A stretch of 5,324 nt of DNA, from contig CAAENL010000235.1 of NCBI GenBank assembly GCA_900757335.1, positions 1-5,324 of the forward strand, in the 5' to 3' direction. A program made the translations under genes and the position numbers. Origin of the DNA: Clostridia bacterium (GTDB lineage: Bacteria; Bacillota; Clostridia; Oscillospirales; Acutalibacteraceae). Each line of letters begins with the position of its first letter. The first letter of the stretch is position 1. The notes below the pieces were generated by a model that was given only the letters and a program-made list of their open reading frames with translations, did no database searches and was not told the DNA's origin. This document shows positions 1 to 5,324 of the stretch, in pieces.

Positions 1-2007
1 AAAGGCAAAACAAAAGTCGAAAAAGTAGTCCTCGATGATATTATTTTCTTTGAAAGCGGAAATCAAATAACAGCAGATTCCGTAATACTCGAAGGCACCT
101 GCGAAGTCAATGAATCACTTCTTACAGGCGAACCTGATTTGATCTTAAAAAAACCGGGAGACATGCTTCTTTCAGGGAGTTATCTAGTTGGAGGAAAGTG
201 CACAGCAAAAGTCGAACACGTGGGTAAAGATAATTACGCTTCAAAACTCTTGAAAGGCTCAAAATATATCAAGAAAACCAAGTCGGAAATAATGACTACT
301 CTTAACAAAATAATAAAAATAATTTCAATTGCAATAATTCCGATGGGTGCTCTTTTGTTTTACAGACAATTTACAACTTCCGGCTATGATTTAACCTGTG
401 CAATCGTAAATACTACCGCCGCCCTTACGGGAATGATACCCGAAGGACTTGTTTTGCTTACAAGTTCCGTTCTTGCAGTCGGAGTTTTTAGACTCGCTAA
501 ACACAAAGTTCTTGTCCAAGACATCTACTGTATAGAAACTCTTGCAAGAGTTGATACAATGTGTCTTGACAAAACAGGAACCATAACAGAAGGCACTTTT
601 GATGTTGAAAAAGTTATACCTCAAAACGGCTTTTCGGAAAAAGACGTAAAAAAAGCTCTGACTATGCTGACGAGTGCTCTTAATGACAACAACGAAACTT
701 TTAAAGCCGTGAAAAGAATATATCCTCCCGACAAATCAATAAAATCCATAAAACAGGTTATTCCTTTTTCTTCGGAAAGAAAGTGGTCGGGAGCAGAATT
801 TGAAGTCGAGGGTTCGTTCCTTTTGGGTGCTGCTGAATTTATTTTTCCGCACGAACTGGGAAAAGCCGGAGAACAACTGAAAATTTATTCGGAAAATTAC
901 CGTGTTTTAGTTTTAGCTCATTCGGGATATTCTTTCGAAAACGGAAAAGTTCCGAAAGGCACGCAGCTCATGGCTCTGATCCTTATAAAAGACAGAATAA
1001 GATTCAACGCCGAAAAAACCCTTAATTTTTTTAAAAAACAAGGCGTAGATATAAAAGTAATCTCGGGAGATAATCCTATAACGGTTTCAAAAACTGCCGA
1101 AAGAGTAAATTTGAAAAATGCCGAATCTTTCATAGACGCAACAACCTTAAAAACAGATGAAGAAGTAAAAAATGCCGCAACAAAATACACCGTTTTCGGA
1201 CGAGTTACCCCAAATCAAAAACAGATTATAATAAAATCTCTTAAAGAAAATCATCACACGGTCGCAATGGTGGGCGACGGCGTAAACGACGTTCTTGCCA
1301 TGAAAGAAGCCGATTGCAGCGTTGCAATGGCAGGCGGAAGTGATATCGCAAGAAACGTTTCTCATTTGGTTCTTCTTAATTCCGACTTTGCTTCCATGCC
1401 CAAAGCCGTTGCAGAAGGGCGAAAAGCAATAAATAATATTCAGCGTTCGGCTTCACTGTTTTTAACCAAAACAATATATTCTTTTTTGCTTGCAATACTT
1501 TTCTTTATGATTCCGGCTCCATACCCGTTCATTCCTATTCAAATGACGCTAATAAGTGCGGTAACTATCGGAATCCCTTCTTTTGTGCTTGCTCTTGAAC
1601 CCAACCGCGAAAAAATAAAAGGTAATCTTTTTACAAATATTGTAAGTAAGTCTCTCCCCGCTGCTCTTACGGTTATATGTTCACTTATGGCCTGCGTTGG
1701 AATATATCTCCTCTTTGATATACCGATTGAAAGATATTCCTCTCTAACCGTTATTTCAACCGGAGTAATTGGAATAATGCTTATTTATAACATATCAATT
1801 CCTTTTAACAAATTGAGAAAAACTTTGTTTTACAGCGTAATTTTACTTCTTTTTGCAGGAGTTTTGTGTTTTAGCTCTCTTCTCCAAATCGAGCCGCTTA
1901 ACTATATAAATATTTTAATTTTAATTCCTCTTATTCTAGCTTCAAAGATAGTTTATGACAGTATATCAAAAATAAATTTAGAAAAATATATAAAAAAATC
2001 ACAATAA
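1..2007 (+). CDS. P-type cation-transporting ATPase, CtpE-like (putative Ca2+ pump), 5'-truncated by window edge
   Basis: An integral membrane pump that uses ATP to move a cation across the cytoplasmic membrane. The reading frame is open from base 1 to the TAA at 2005-2007 (668 residues visible), so the true start lies outside the window; a TTG at 139 is internal. Numbering from base 1: end of the actuator domain with TGEP at 42-45 (the TGES-type loop); a membrane span at about 104-124; the TM4 ion-site motif PEGL at 147-150; the phosphorylation motif DKTGT at 190-194 (Asp190 is the phosphate acceptor); the nucleotide-binding segment RKWSG ending at Gly264; SGDNP at 355-359; hinge GDGVND at 425-430; then six C-terminal spans between about 484 and 654. 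PEGL together with the span LTIGIPxFxLAL-like (here TLISAVTIGIPSFVLALEP) is the pattern I associate with mycobacterial CtpE, implicated in Ca2+ uptake, and its Firmicutes relatives. Family members are roughly 780-850 residues, so about 120-180 N-terminal residues (first two spans, start of actuator) are missing. All catalytic motifs are intact. Class is confident; the ion is inferred. Confidence 0.93.
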   Translation, partial: KGKTKVEKVVLDDIIFFESGNQITADSVILEGTCEVNESLLTGEPDLILKKPGDMLLSGSYLVGGKCTAKVEHVGKDNYASKLLKGSKYIKKTKSEIMTTLNKIIKIISIAIIPMGALLFYRQFTTSGYDLTCAIVNTTAALTGMIPEGLVLLTSSVLAVGVFRLAKHKVLVQDIYCIETLARVDTMCLDKTGTITEGTFDVEKVIPQNGFSEKDVKKALTMLTSALNDNNETFKAVKRIYPPDKSIKSIKQVIPFSSERKWSGAEFEVEGSFLLGAAEFIFPHELGKAGEQLKIYSENYRVLVLAHSGYSFENGKVPKGTQLMALILIKDRIRFNAEKTLNFFKKQGVDIKVISGDNPITVSKTAERVNLKNAESFIDATTLKTDEEVKNAATKYTVFGRVTPNQKQIIIKSLKENHHTVAMVGDGVNDVLAMKEADCSVAMAGGSDIARNVSHLVLLNSDFASMPKAVAEGRKAINNIQRSASLFLTKTIYSFLLAILFFMIPAPYPFIPIQMTLISAVTIGIPSFVLALEPNREKIKGNLFTNIVSKSLPAALTVICSLMACVGIYLLFDIPIERYSSLTVISTGVIGIMLIYNISIPFNKLRKTLFYSVILLLFAGVLCFSSLLQIEPLNYINILILIPLILASKIVYDSISKINLEKYIKKSQ

Positions 2008-2020
2008 CGACATTTACTCC

Positions 2021-2049
2021 TTGACTTAAAGATGATTAATGCATATCAT
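2021..2049 (+). promoter_or_regulatory. Sigma-A-type promoter for the 53-aa microprotein gene
   Basis: TTGACT (2021-2026) and TATCAT (2044-2049) are separated by exactly 17 bp; each hexamer differs from consensus at one base. The promoter starts 13 bases after the ATPase stop codon and would initiate near 2055-2057, leaving a leader of about 30 bases before the ATG at 2086. This gives the small gene transcription independent of the ATPase, although read-through from upstream is also possible because no terminator separates them. Seen in sequence; activity is inferred. Confidence 0.75.
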
Positions 2050-2070
2050 GAAATTCAATAAACAATTTCG

Positions 2071-2077
2071 AAAGGAG
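2071..2077 (+). promoter_or_regulatory. Strong ribosome binding site of the microprotein gene
   Basis: AAAGGAG lies 8 bases before the ATG at 2086. It is a near-perfect Shine-Dalgarno match and is the main reason for accepting this short ORF as a real gene and for choosing this start. Confidence 0.8.
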
Positions 2078-2085
2078 ATTAAGTT

Positions 2086-2247
2086 ATGAATGAAAAAAAC
2101 AGAAATTCAATAGGAATGTTTTGGGGAATTATTGCTTCGCTTATCACATTGATGTCTTTGGCAATAGCGATGTTTGTAATCGTTGACAAAAGAAAAAAAC
2201 GAGAAGAAAAAGAACTCGAAGATTACCTTGAAACAAGCATAAATTAA
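2086..2247 (+). CDS. 53-residue single-span membrane microprotein, function unknown
   Basis: A complete small gene, ATG 2086 to TAA 2245-2247, not matched to a family I recognise. The protein has a short polar N-terminus (MNEKNRNSIG), one hydrophobic span at about residues 11-33 containing FWGIIASLITLMSLAIAMF, then a highly charged tail (DKRKKREEKELEDYLE) likely to form a helix. The basic cluster KRKKR directly after the span predicts, by the positive-inside rule, a cytoplasmic C-terminus and an outside N-terminus. Its reality is supported by a sigma-A promoter 37 bases upstream, a strong RBS and an intrinsic terminator 9 bases after the stop. It follows the CtpE-like ATPase in the same direction. 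Known single-span microproteins regulate or stabilise P-type ATPases (KdpF with KdpABC, MgtR with MgtA, sarcolipin/phospholamban with SERCA), so a role with the neighbouring pump is possible, but that is inference from position and topology only. Confidence 0.82.
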   Translation: MNEKNRNSIGMFWGIIASLITLMSLAIAMFVIVDKRKKREEKELEDYLETSIN

Positions 2248-2256
2248 AAAATTAAC

Positions 2257-2286
2257 GCCTTCACTGTAAAAAGTGAAGGCTTTTTT
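2257..2286 (+). terminator. Intrinsic terminator after the microprotein gene
   Basis: A perfect 9-bp stem, GCCTTCACT (2257-2265) with AGTGAAGGC (2272-2280), closes a 6-base loop (GTAAAA) and is followed at once by six T residues (2281-2286). An A-rich stretch precedes the stem. It ends the microprotein transcript and any read-through from the ATPase, isolating the next gene. Confidence 0.92.
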
Positions 2287-2357
2287 GTTGTATATATCTT
2301 GATTTAATAGTAAGCTAACACTAATTTTTATATGTTTTAAAAAATTAAAATATAATA

Positions 2358-2386
2358 TTGAGTTATTGCAAAATTAATGATATAAT
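2358..2386 (+). promoter_or_regulatory. Sigma-A-type promoter for the repeat-protein gene
   Basis: TTGAGT (2358-2363) and a perfect TATAAT (2381-2386) are 17 bp apart. The bases just upstream (about 2325-2357) are almost pure A/T with A- and T-tracts, suitable as an UP element. Initiation near 2393 would give a leader of about 25 bases with TGGAGG at 2405-2410, 7 bases before the ATG at 2418. The preceding stretch from 2287 holds nothing else I can identify. Confidence 0.75.
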
Positions 2387-2417
2387 AATTATATATTAAA
2401 TACATGGAGGAAATTAT

Positions 2418-3539
2418 ATGAAGAAAAACACACATAGAGTTTTATCAACGATGTGTAGCGTTGCCTTTTTATTCGCTACGCTTAGTATGAATTCTGAAGG
2501 TGCAGCAAATAAGAAAAAATCGGAACCCAAATCACAACAGTTAGTACCAACAGAAAGGACAAATCCAGAGAGGCGTAATCCGCCATCGGGGCAGAACGTA
2601 GCAGTACCGGCAAGACCAGCCGCAAGACCAACGGCAAATTTGGCGGCAGGACCAGTTGCAAGACCAACATCAAGACCAACGGCAAATTTGGCAGCAGGAC
2701 CAGTTGCAAGACCAACATTAAGACCGGCAACAAGACCAACAACAAAACCAGCATCAAAACCGTCAACAGGATCAGAAGAAGAAATAGTAAGAAAGAAATT
2801 AGCAAAATTAGGATCAAAAGTAGCAGCAATAGCCGCAAAAAGGCTATCAACAGAATCAGCAACAAGACCAGAAGCAAATTTAGCAGCAGAACCAGCTGCA
2901 AGACCAACGACAAATTTGGCAGCAGAACCAGCAGCAAGACCAGCAGCAAAACCAAATGAAAAACACTTAGAAGAATTAGGATCAGAAGTAGCAGCAATAG
3001 CCGCAAAAAGAGCACCGATCAATCCAGAAGAATTAGAGGCGTCACAAAGACGAGAATATTTAAAAAATAGTTTATCAAATATAATGGCGGAATGTAGTGT
3101 AGGTGCCTCTTATGCAGATATAAAAGACTCCAGCGGTAATATTGTTATTGAAAAATTTGTTGCTTTATATGTCAATAAATTAAATATTGCGTATAGAAAC
3201 CATGTTGGAAGAAATTTATTTCAAGATTTTTCTATTTCAAAAGCGGTTGAACACATGAGTGAGAAAAATAAAATGAACAACGAAAGATGTCGTTTTCTTG
3301 AATTTATTGCGAATTATTTAGATACAAAATTATCAGAAACTACTCATGTGGAAGAAATCTCATCATTGGCATTGGCTACCCACTGTATAGCACAAATATT
3401 AGATGCACCAATTTTAAGCAATGAAGATGCTGATTTTATATGTACATTCGTCATGAATATGAATCCCGAAATAGCTTCTCCAATTAGTAAACAAGATTTA
3501 CATATTTTTAAAATAATTATGTATAATTTAAAACGCTAA
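2418..3539 (+). CDS. Exported repeat protein with R/K-P-x-x tetrad arrays and a novel helical C-terminal domain
   Basis: A 373-residue protein I do not recognise. Start chosen at ATG 2418, preceded by GGAGG at 2406-2410. Residues 1-30 resemble a Sec signal peptide: basic MKKNTHR, hydrophobic core about 8-24, then polar SEGAA with a plausible signal peptidase I cut after Ala30; Cys13 is not in a proper lipobox. Residues 31-65 are polar and Pro/Lys/Arg-rich. Residues 66-117 and 150-181 are arrays of four-residue units, mostly RPxx, KPxx, GPVA, EPAA and NLAA. Each array leads to an Ala-rich segment of pattern LGSxVAAIAAKR (ending at Arg142 and Arg198). Residues about 199-373 are non-repetitive and predicted helical, with cysteines at 226, 291, 323 and 342. 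The arrays resemble extended wall-spanning or spacer regions, so the C-terminal half may be displayed or released outside the cell; this is inference. The C-terminal half is AT-richer than the repeats. It is transcribed alone. An uncleaved signal anchor is an alternative to secretion. Confidence 0.87.
   Translation: MKKNTHRVLSTMCSVAFLFATLSMNSEGAANKKKSEPKSQQLVPTERTNPERRNPPSGQNVAVPARPAARPTANLAAGPVARPTSRPTANLAAGPVARPTLRPATRPTTKPASKPSTGSEEEIVRKKLAKLGSKVAAIAAKRLSTESATRPEANLAAEPAARPTTNLAAEPAARPAAKPNEKHLEELGSEVAAIAAKRAPINPEELEASQRREYLKNSLSNIMAECSVGASYADIKDSSGNIVIEKFVALYVNKLNIAYRNHVGRNLFQDFSISKAVEHMSEKNKMNNERCRFLEFIANYLDTKLSETTHVEEISSLALATHCIAQILDAPILSNEDADFICTFVMNMNPEIASPISKQDLHIFKIIMYNLKR
2613..2768 (+). 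repeat. First tetrapeptide (12-bp period) array, 13 units
   Basis: Encodes residues 66-117 of the repeat protein as thirteen consecutive four-residue units: RPAA, RPTA, NLAA, GPVA, RPTS, RPTA, NLAA, GPVA, RPTL, RPAT, RPTT, KPAS, KPST. Proline falls at every fourth residue except in the NLAA units. The codons strongly favour A in third position (aga, cca, aca, gca) and the strand is poor in T. Confidence 0.9.
2623..2718 (+). repeat. Tandem 48-bp duplication, two copies
   Basis: Copies at 2623-2670 and 2671-2718 are identical at 47 of 48 bases by eye; the one difference is gcg versus gca at an Ala codon and is silent. Each copy adds 16 residues (four tetrads), so gain or loss stays in frame. 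The near identity points to a recent duplication. Confidence 0.95.
2799..2842 (+). repeat. Dispersed 44-bp repeat, copy 1 (LGSKVAAIAAKR segment)
   Basis: Encodes residues 128-142, an Ala-rich likely amphipathic helix following the first tetrad array. It matches 2967-3010 at 41 of 44 bases, in the same frame, 168 bp (56 codons) away. The three differences each change an Ala or Lys codon to Glu in copy 2. Confidence 0.93.
2865..2960 (+). repeat. Second tetrapeptide array, 8 units, with a 36-bp tandem repeat
   Basis: Encodes residues 150-181 as RPEA, NLAA, EPAA, RPTT, NLAA, EPAA, RPAA, KPNE. The first six units are a 36-bp (12-residue) tandem pair, 2865-2900 and 2901-2936, matching at about 30 of 36 bases, so older than the 48-bp duplication. 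Relative to the first array, GPVA units are replaced by acidic EPAA units, which lowers the net positive charge. Confidence 0.9.
2967..3010 (+). repeat. Dispersed 44-bp repeat, copy 2 (LGSEVAAIAAKR segment)
   Basis: Encodes residues 184-198 after the second tetrad array. Copy 2 carries three Glu residues where copy 1 has Ala, Lys and Lys. With the array before it, it forms a second version of the module at 2613-2843. Confidence 0.93.
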
Positions 3540-3680
3540 GTTTTTGTTTATCGATTAAGCTACGATCTTTTGTGTAATACTTGAAAAAAGCAAAAAATTA
3601 GTTGAATTAAGATAGATTAATAGTCTTTTCGTAAGTCTAACATTTGATAACGTAGATTCATTATTAGAGTTTTACGTATT

Positions 3681-3718
3681 AAAAAAATCCCTCAGCTAAG
3701 CTGGGGGAATTATTTTTT
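3681..3718. terminator. Bidirectional intrinsic terminator between convergent genes
   Basis: A 9-bp stem, TCCCTCAGC (3688-3696) with GCTGGGGGA (3700-3708), including one T-G wobble, closes a TAA loop. On the minus strand the stem is followed immediately by seven T residues (the A-run 3681-3687), making a strong terminator for yifB about 80 bases past its stop. On the plus strand a weaker T-tract (3713-3718) starts four bases after the stem and could end the repeat-protein transcript. The rest of the 3540-3789 spacer is AT-rich with stops in all frames and no other feature I can support. Confidence 0.88.
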
Positions 3719-3789
3719 ATGAATAAAGTTTTTGTAGGATAATGCTATTTTGTGTTTAATCAATTATAAATTACACTCAAATATTTAAT

Positions 3790-5322
3790 TTACCTTGAAT
3801 GATTCCAGTATTTTCTATCCAAACTACGATACTGCACAGCTTCGGCTATATGACCAAAATCTATAATTTCGGAATTTTCCAGATCTGCTATAGTTCTGGA
3901 AATTTTTAATATTTTATCATATCCTCGTGCAGACAGCCCCATAGTTTCAAAAGCTTTGTGAAGAATTTCTTTTGCTCTTGAGGTCATTTTGCAACATTTT
4001 TGAATAATAGCAGGTGACAGATTTGCATTGCAGCAAATATTGTTTTCTTTGTAACGTTCCAGCTGAACTGATCGAGCCCTGTTTACTCTTTCGCGAATTT
4101 GAGCAGAAGTTTCCAGTGCTTCTTCGGAAGAAAGGTGTTCAAAATCCACTGCGGGAACTTCTACGTGAATGTCCATTCTGTCGAGCAGAGGACCGGATAT
4201 TCGTGATAAATATCTTGATACAGCCGAAGGACTGCAACTACAGGAACGCGTTGGATGACCGTAATATCCGCAGGGACAGGGGTTCATGGCTGCAACAAGC
4301 ATGACCCTGCACGGATAAGTAAGAGATGTTTTAACTCGAGATATAGTTATAGTTCCCTCTTCCAGGGGCTGCCTGAGTGATTCGGTAACGGATCTAGGGA
4401 ATTCAGAAAGTTCGTCTAAAAACAAAACCCCGTTGTGTGAAAGCGATAATTCTCCCGGATGTGGAATACTTCCTCCACCTGCAAGTCCTGTGCGTGATAT
4501 GGTGTGATGAGGTGCTCTAAATGGTCTTTGAGTAATCAAAGGGGAGTCTCCTTGAAGTATTCCTGCTATTGAATATATCTTAGTCGTTTCTATTATTTCA
4601 TCGAATGTCATTTCGGGAAGTATAGACGGCAATCTTTTTGCTATCATGCTTTTTCCTGAGCCGGGCGGTCCTATGAGAAGAATATTATGACCTCCCGCAG
4701 CAGCTATTTCCACAGCTCTTTTGACATTATACTGCCCTTTAACTTGGCAAAAATCCAGCACATCACTGTGTTTATTTATATTAACGTAAGTATGCGGTTG
4801 GACCTTTAAACTTTTATTGAGTTGAATATTTTCTATGATTTCCGAAACGTTTTTTACGGGAAAAACATTTATACCCTCAATAACGGCAGCTTCTTTAGCA
4901 TTTTGAAAAGGAACAAATATATTTTTAAATCCTTCCTGAAATGCGTGAATGGTCATGGGAAGAACTCCGTTTACAGGATAAATTTCCCCGCTTAAAGAAA
5001 GCTCTCCGATAAAAACAGATTCTTTCGGAATACTTTCTATTTGACCGCTTGCTTTGAGTATTGATAAAAATATTGGCAAATCGTAAAGCGAACCTGTTTT
5101 TTTAACGTCTGCCGGAGCTAAATTTACTGTAATTTTAGCAACAGGAAAATTAAATCCTGCACTTTTTATGGCAGAACGGACGCGATTTTTGGATTCTTTT
5201 ACAGATGCATCCGGAAGTCCAACTATGTCACATGAAGGCATACCGGCCGAAACATCGGATTCGATTACTACTGTAAACGCTTCCAATCCGTTTAAACCCA
5301 TACTGTTTATGACTGAAATCAT
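3790..5322 (-). CDS. yifB: YifB/ComM family Mg-chelatase-like AAA+ ATPase
   Basis: A cytoplasmic AAA+ ATPase of 510 residues, the usual family length (about 500-515). Order: an N-terminal ChlI-type S5-fold domain (about 1-170) with the family signature CDIVGLPDASVKESKNRVRSA starting at Cys31; the AAA+ core with Walker A GPPGSGKS (218-225), RAPHHTISRTGLAGGG (269-284) and Walker B VLFLDELSEF (299-308); a cysteine cluster CPC (349-351) and CSC (361-363) that probably binds zinc; an SGPLLDRMDIHVEVP segment (376-390) with likely arginine finger; and a C-terminal lid with SARGYDKILKISRTIADL (464-481). The ATG at 5322-5320 fits the family N-terminus, where MxxxxxSMGLxGL is typical, so the gene is probably complete, but its RBS and promoter lie outside the window. 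In Vibrio the homologue ComM is a hexameric helicase that drives branch migration during natural transformation; the role of Firmicutes YifB is less certain. The dprA gene often found next to yifB is not on the downstream side here. Confidence 0.96.
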   Translation of the reverse strand: MISVINSMGLNGLEAFTVVIESDVSAGMPSCDIVGLPDASVKESKNRVRSAIKSAGFNFPVAKITVNLAPADVKKTGSLYDLPIFLSILKASGQIESIPKESVFIGELSLSGEIYPVNGVLPMTIHAFQEGFKNIFVPFQNAKEAAVIEGINVFPVKNVSEIIENIQLNKSLKVQPHTYVNINKHSDVLDFCQVKGQYNVKRAVEIAAAGGHNILLIGPPGSGKSMIAKRLPSILPEMTFDEIIETTKIYSIAGILQGDSPLITQRPFRAPHHTISRTGLAGGGSIPHPGELSLSHNGVLFLDELSEFPRSVTESLRQPLEEGTITISRVKTSLTYPCRVMLVAAMNPCPCGYYGHPTRSCSCSPSAVSRYLSRISGPLLDRMDIHVEVPAVDFEHLSSEEALETSAQIRERVNRARSVQLERYKENNICCNANLSPAIIQKCCKMTSRAKEILHKAFETMGLSARGYDKILKISRTIADLENSEIIDFGHIAEAVQYRSLDRKYWNHSR

Positions 5323-5324
5323 TT

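Noticed and set aside
139..141. TTG at 139 as a start codon for the ATPase
   Set aside because: The same frame is open back to base 1 and encodes the conserved actuator loop TGEP just before it, so the gene begins outside the window.
391..1365. Three minus-strand open frames (391-624, 918-1190, 1147-1365) within the ATPase
   Set aside because: They overlap conserved ATPase motif regions, have no family resemblance and no sensible upstream signals.
2454..2456. Cys13 of the repeat protein as a lipoprotein attachment site
   Set aside because: The preceding residues (Ser-Thr-Met) do not fit a lipobox and the cysteine lies inside the hydrophobic core rather than at its end.
2613..2960. CRISPR-like array in the periodic region
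   Set aside because: The periodicity is in frame, codes for a tetrapeptide pattern, and there are no unique spacers between identical repeats.
2414..3022. Long minus-strand reading frames opposite the repeat region (2414-3022 and 2482-3015), one giving a very Leu/Val-rich, membrane-like peptide
   Set aside because: They arise because the T-poor plus strand lacks stop trinucleotides on its complement. Neither shows a proper RBS and start, and the plus-strand frame has promoter, RBS and a signal peptide. The Leu-rich composition is simply the complement of the A-rich repeats.
3550..3670. Weak inverted repeats such as ATCG/CGAT near 3550 and TCTA/TAGA near 3636-3657 as a possible small RNA or operator
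   Set aside because: Stems are only about four base pairs in AT-rich sequence, with no promoter or terminator arrangement that would support an RNA gene.
4014..4304. Plus-strand open frame of 96 codons inside yifB
   Set aside because: It lies wholly inside a highly conserved gene on the other strand, with no RBS or recognisable protein features; a shadow frame.

Overview
The window looks like a low-GC Firmicutes-type chromosome, probably Clostridia. The reasons are AT-rich spacers, strong AGGAG-type ribosome binding sites, textbook sigma-A promoters with 17-bp spacers, hairpin-plus-T-tract terminators, and the two conserved protein families. I cannot name a genus. There are no RNA genes, CRISPR arrays, insertion sequences or phage genes that I can see.

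Layout, left to right. (1) Bases 1-2007, plus strand: the 3' two-thirds or more of a P-type cation-transporting ATPase of the CtpE-like (putative Ca2+) class, cut by the left edge; the frame is open from base 1. (2) Bases 2021-2286: a complete small transcription unit, with sigma-A promoter, strong RBS, a 53-codon gene for a single-span membrane microprotein, and an intrinsic terminator. (3) Bases 2358-3539, plus strand: a second sigma-A promoter and a gene for a 373-residue protein of unknown function. This protein has an export signal, two low-complexity modules built on a four-residue (12-bp) period of the form R/K/G/E-P-x-x with NLAA, two copies of an Ala-rich LGSxVAAIAAKR segment, and a non-repetitive, probably helical C-terminal half with four cysteines. 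(4) Bases 3540-3789: a convergent intergenic region with a hairpin that can end transcription from both sides. (5) Bases 3790-5322, minus strand: an essentially full-length YifB/ComM Mg-chelatase-like AAA+ ATPase, whose start codon lies 2 bases from the right edge.

The genes do not form one obvious pathway. The ATPase and microprotein lie in tandem with no terminator between them, so read-through is possible and a functional link (small regulator of the pump) is conceivable but unproven. The repeat protein has its own promoter and is the least explained part of the window; its repeats include a 47/48 identical tandem duplication, suggesting recent expansion or length variation. YifB is transcribed separately from the opposite strand.
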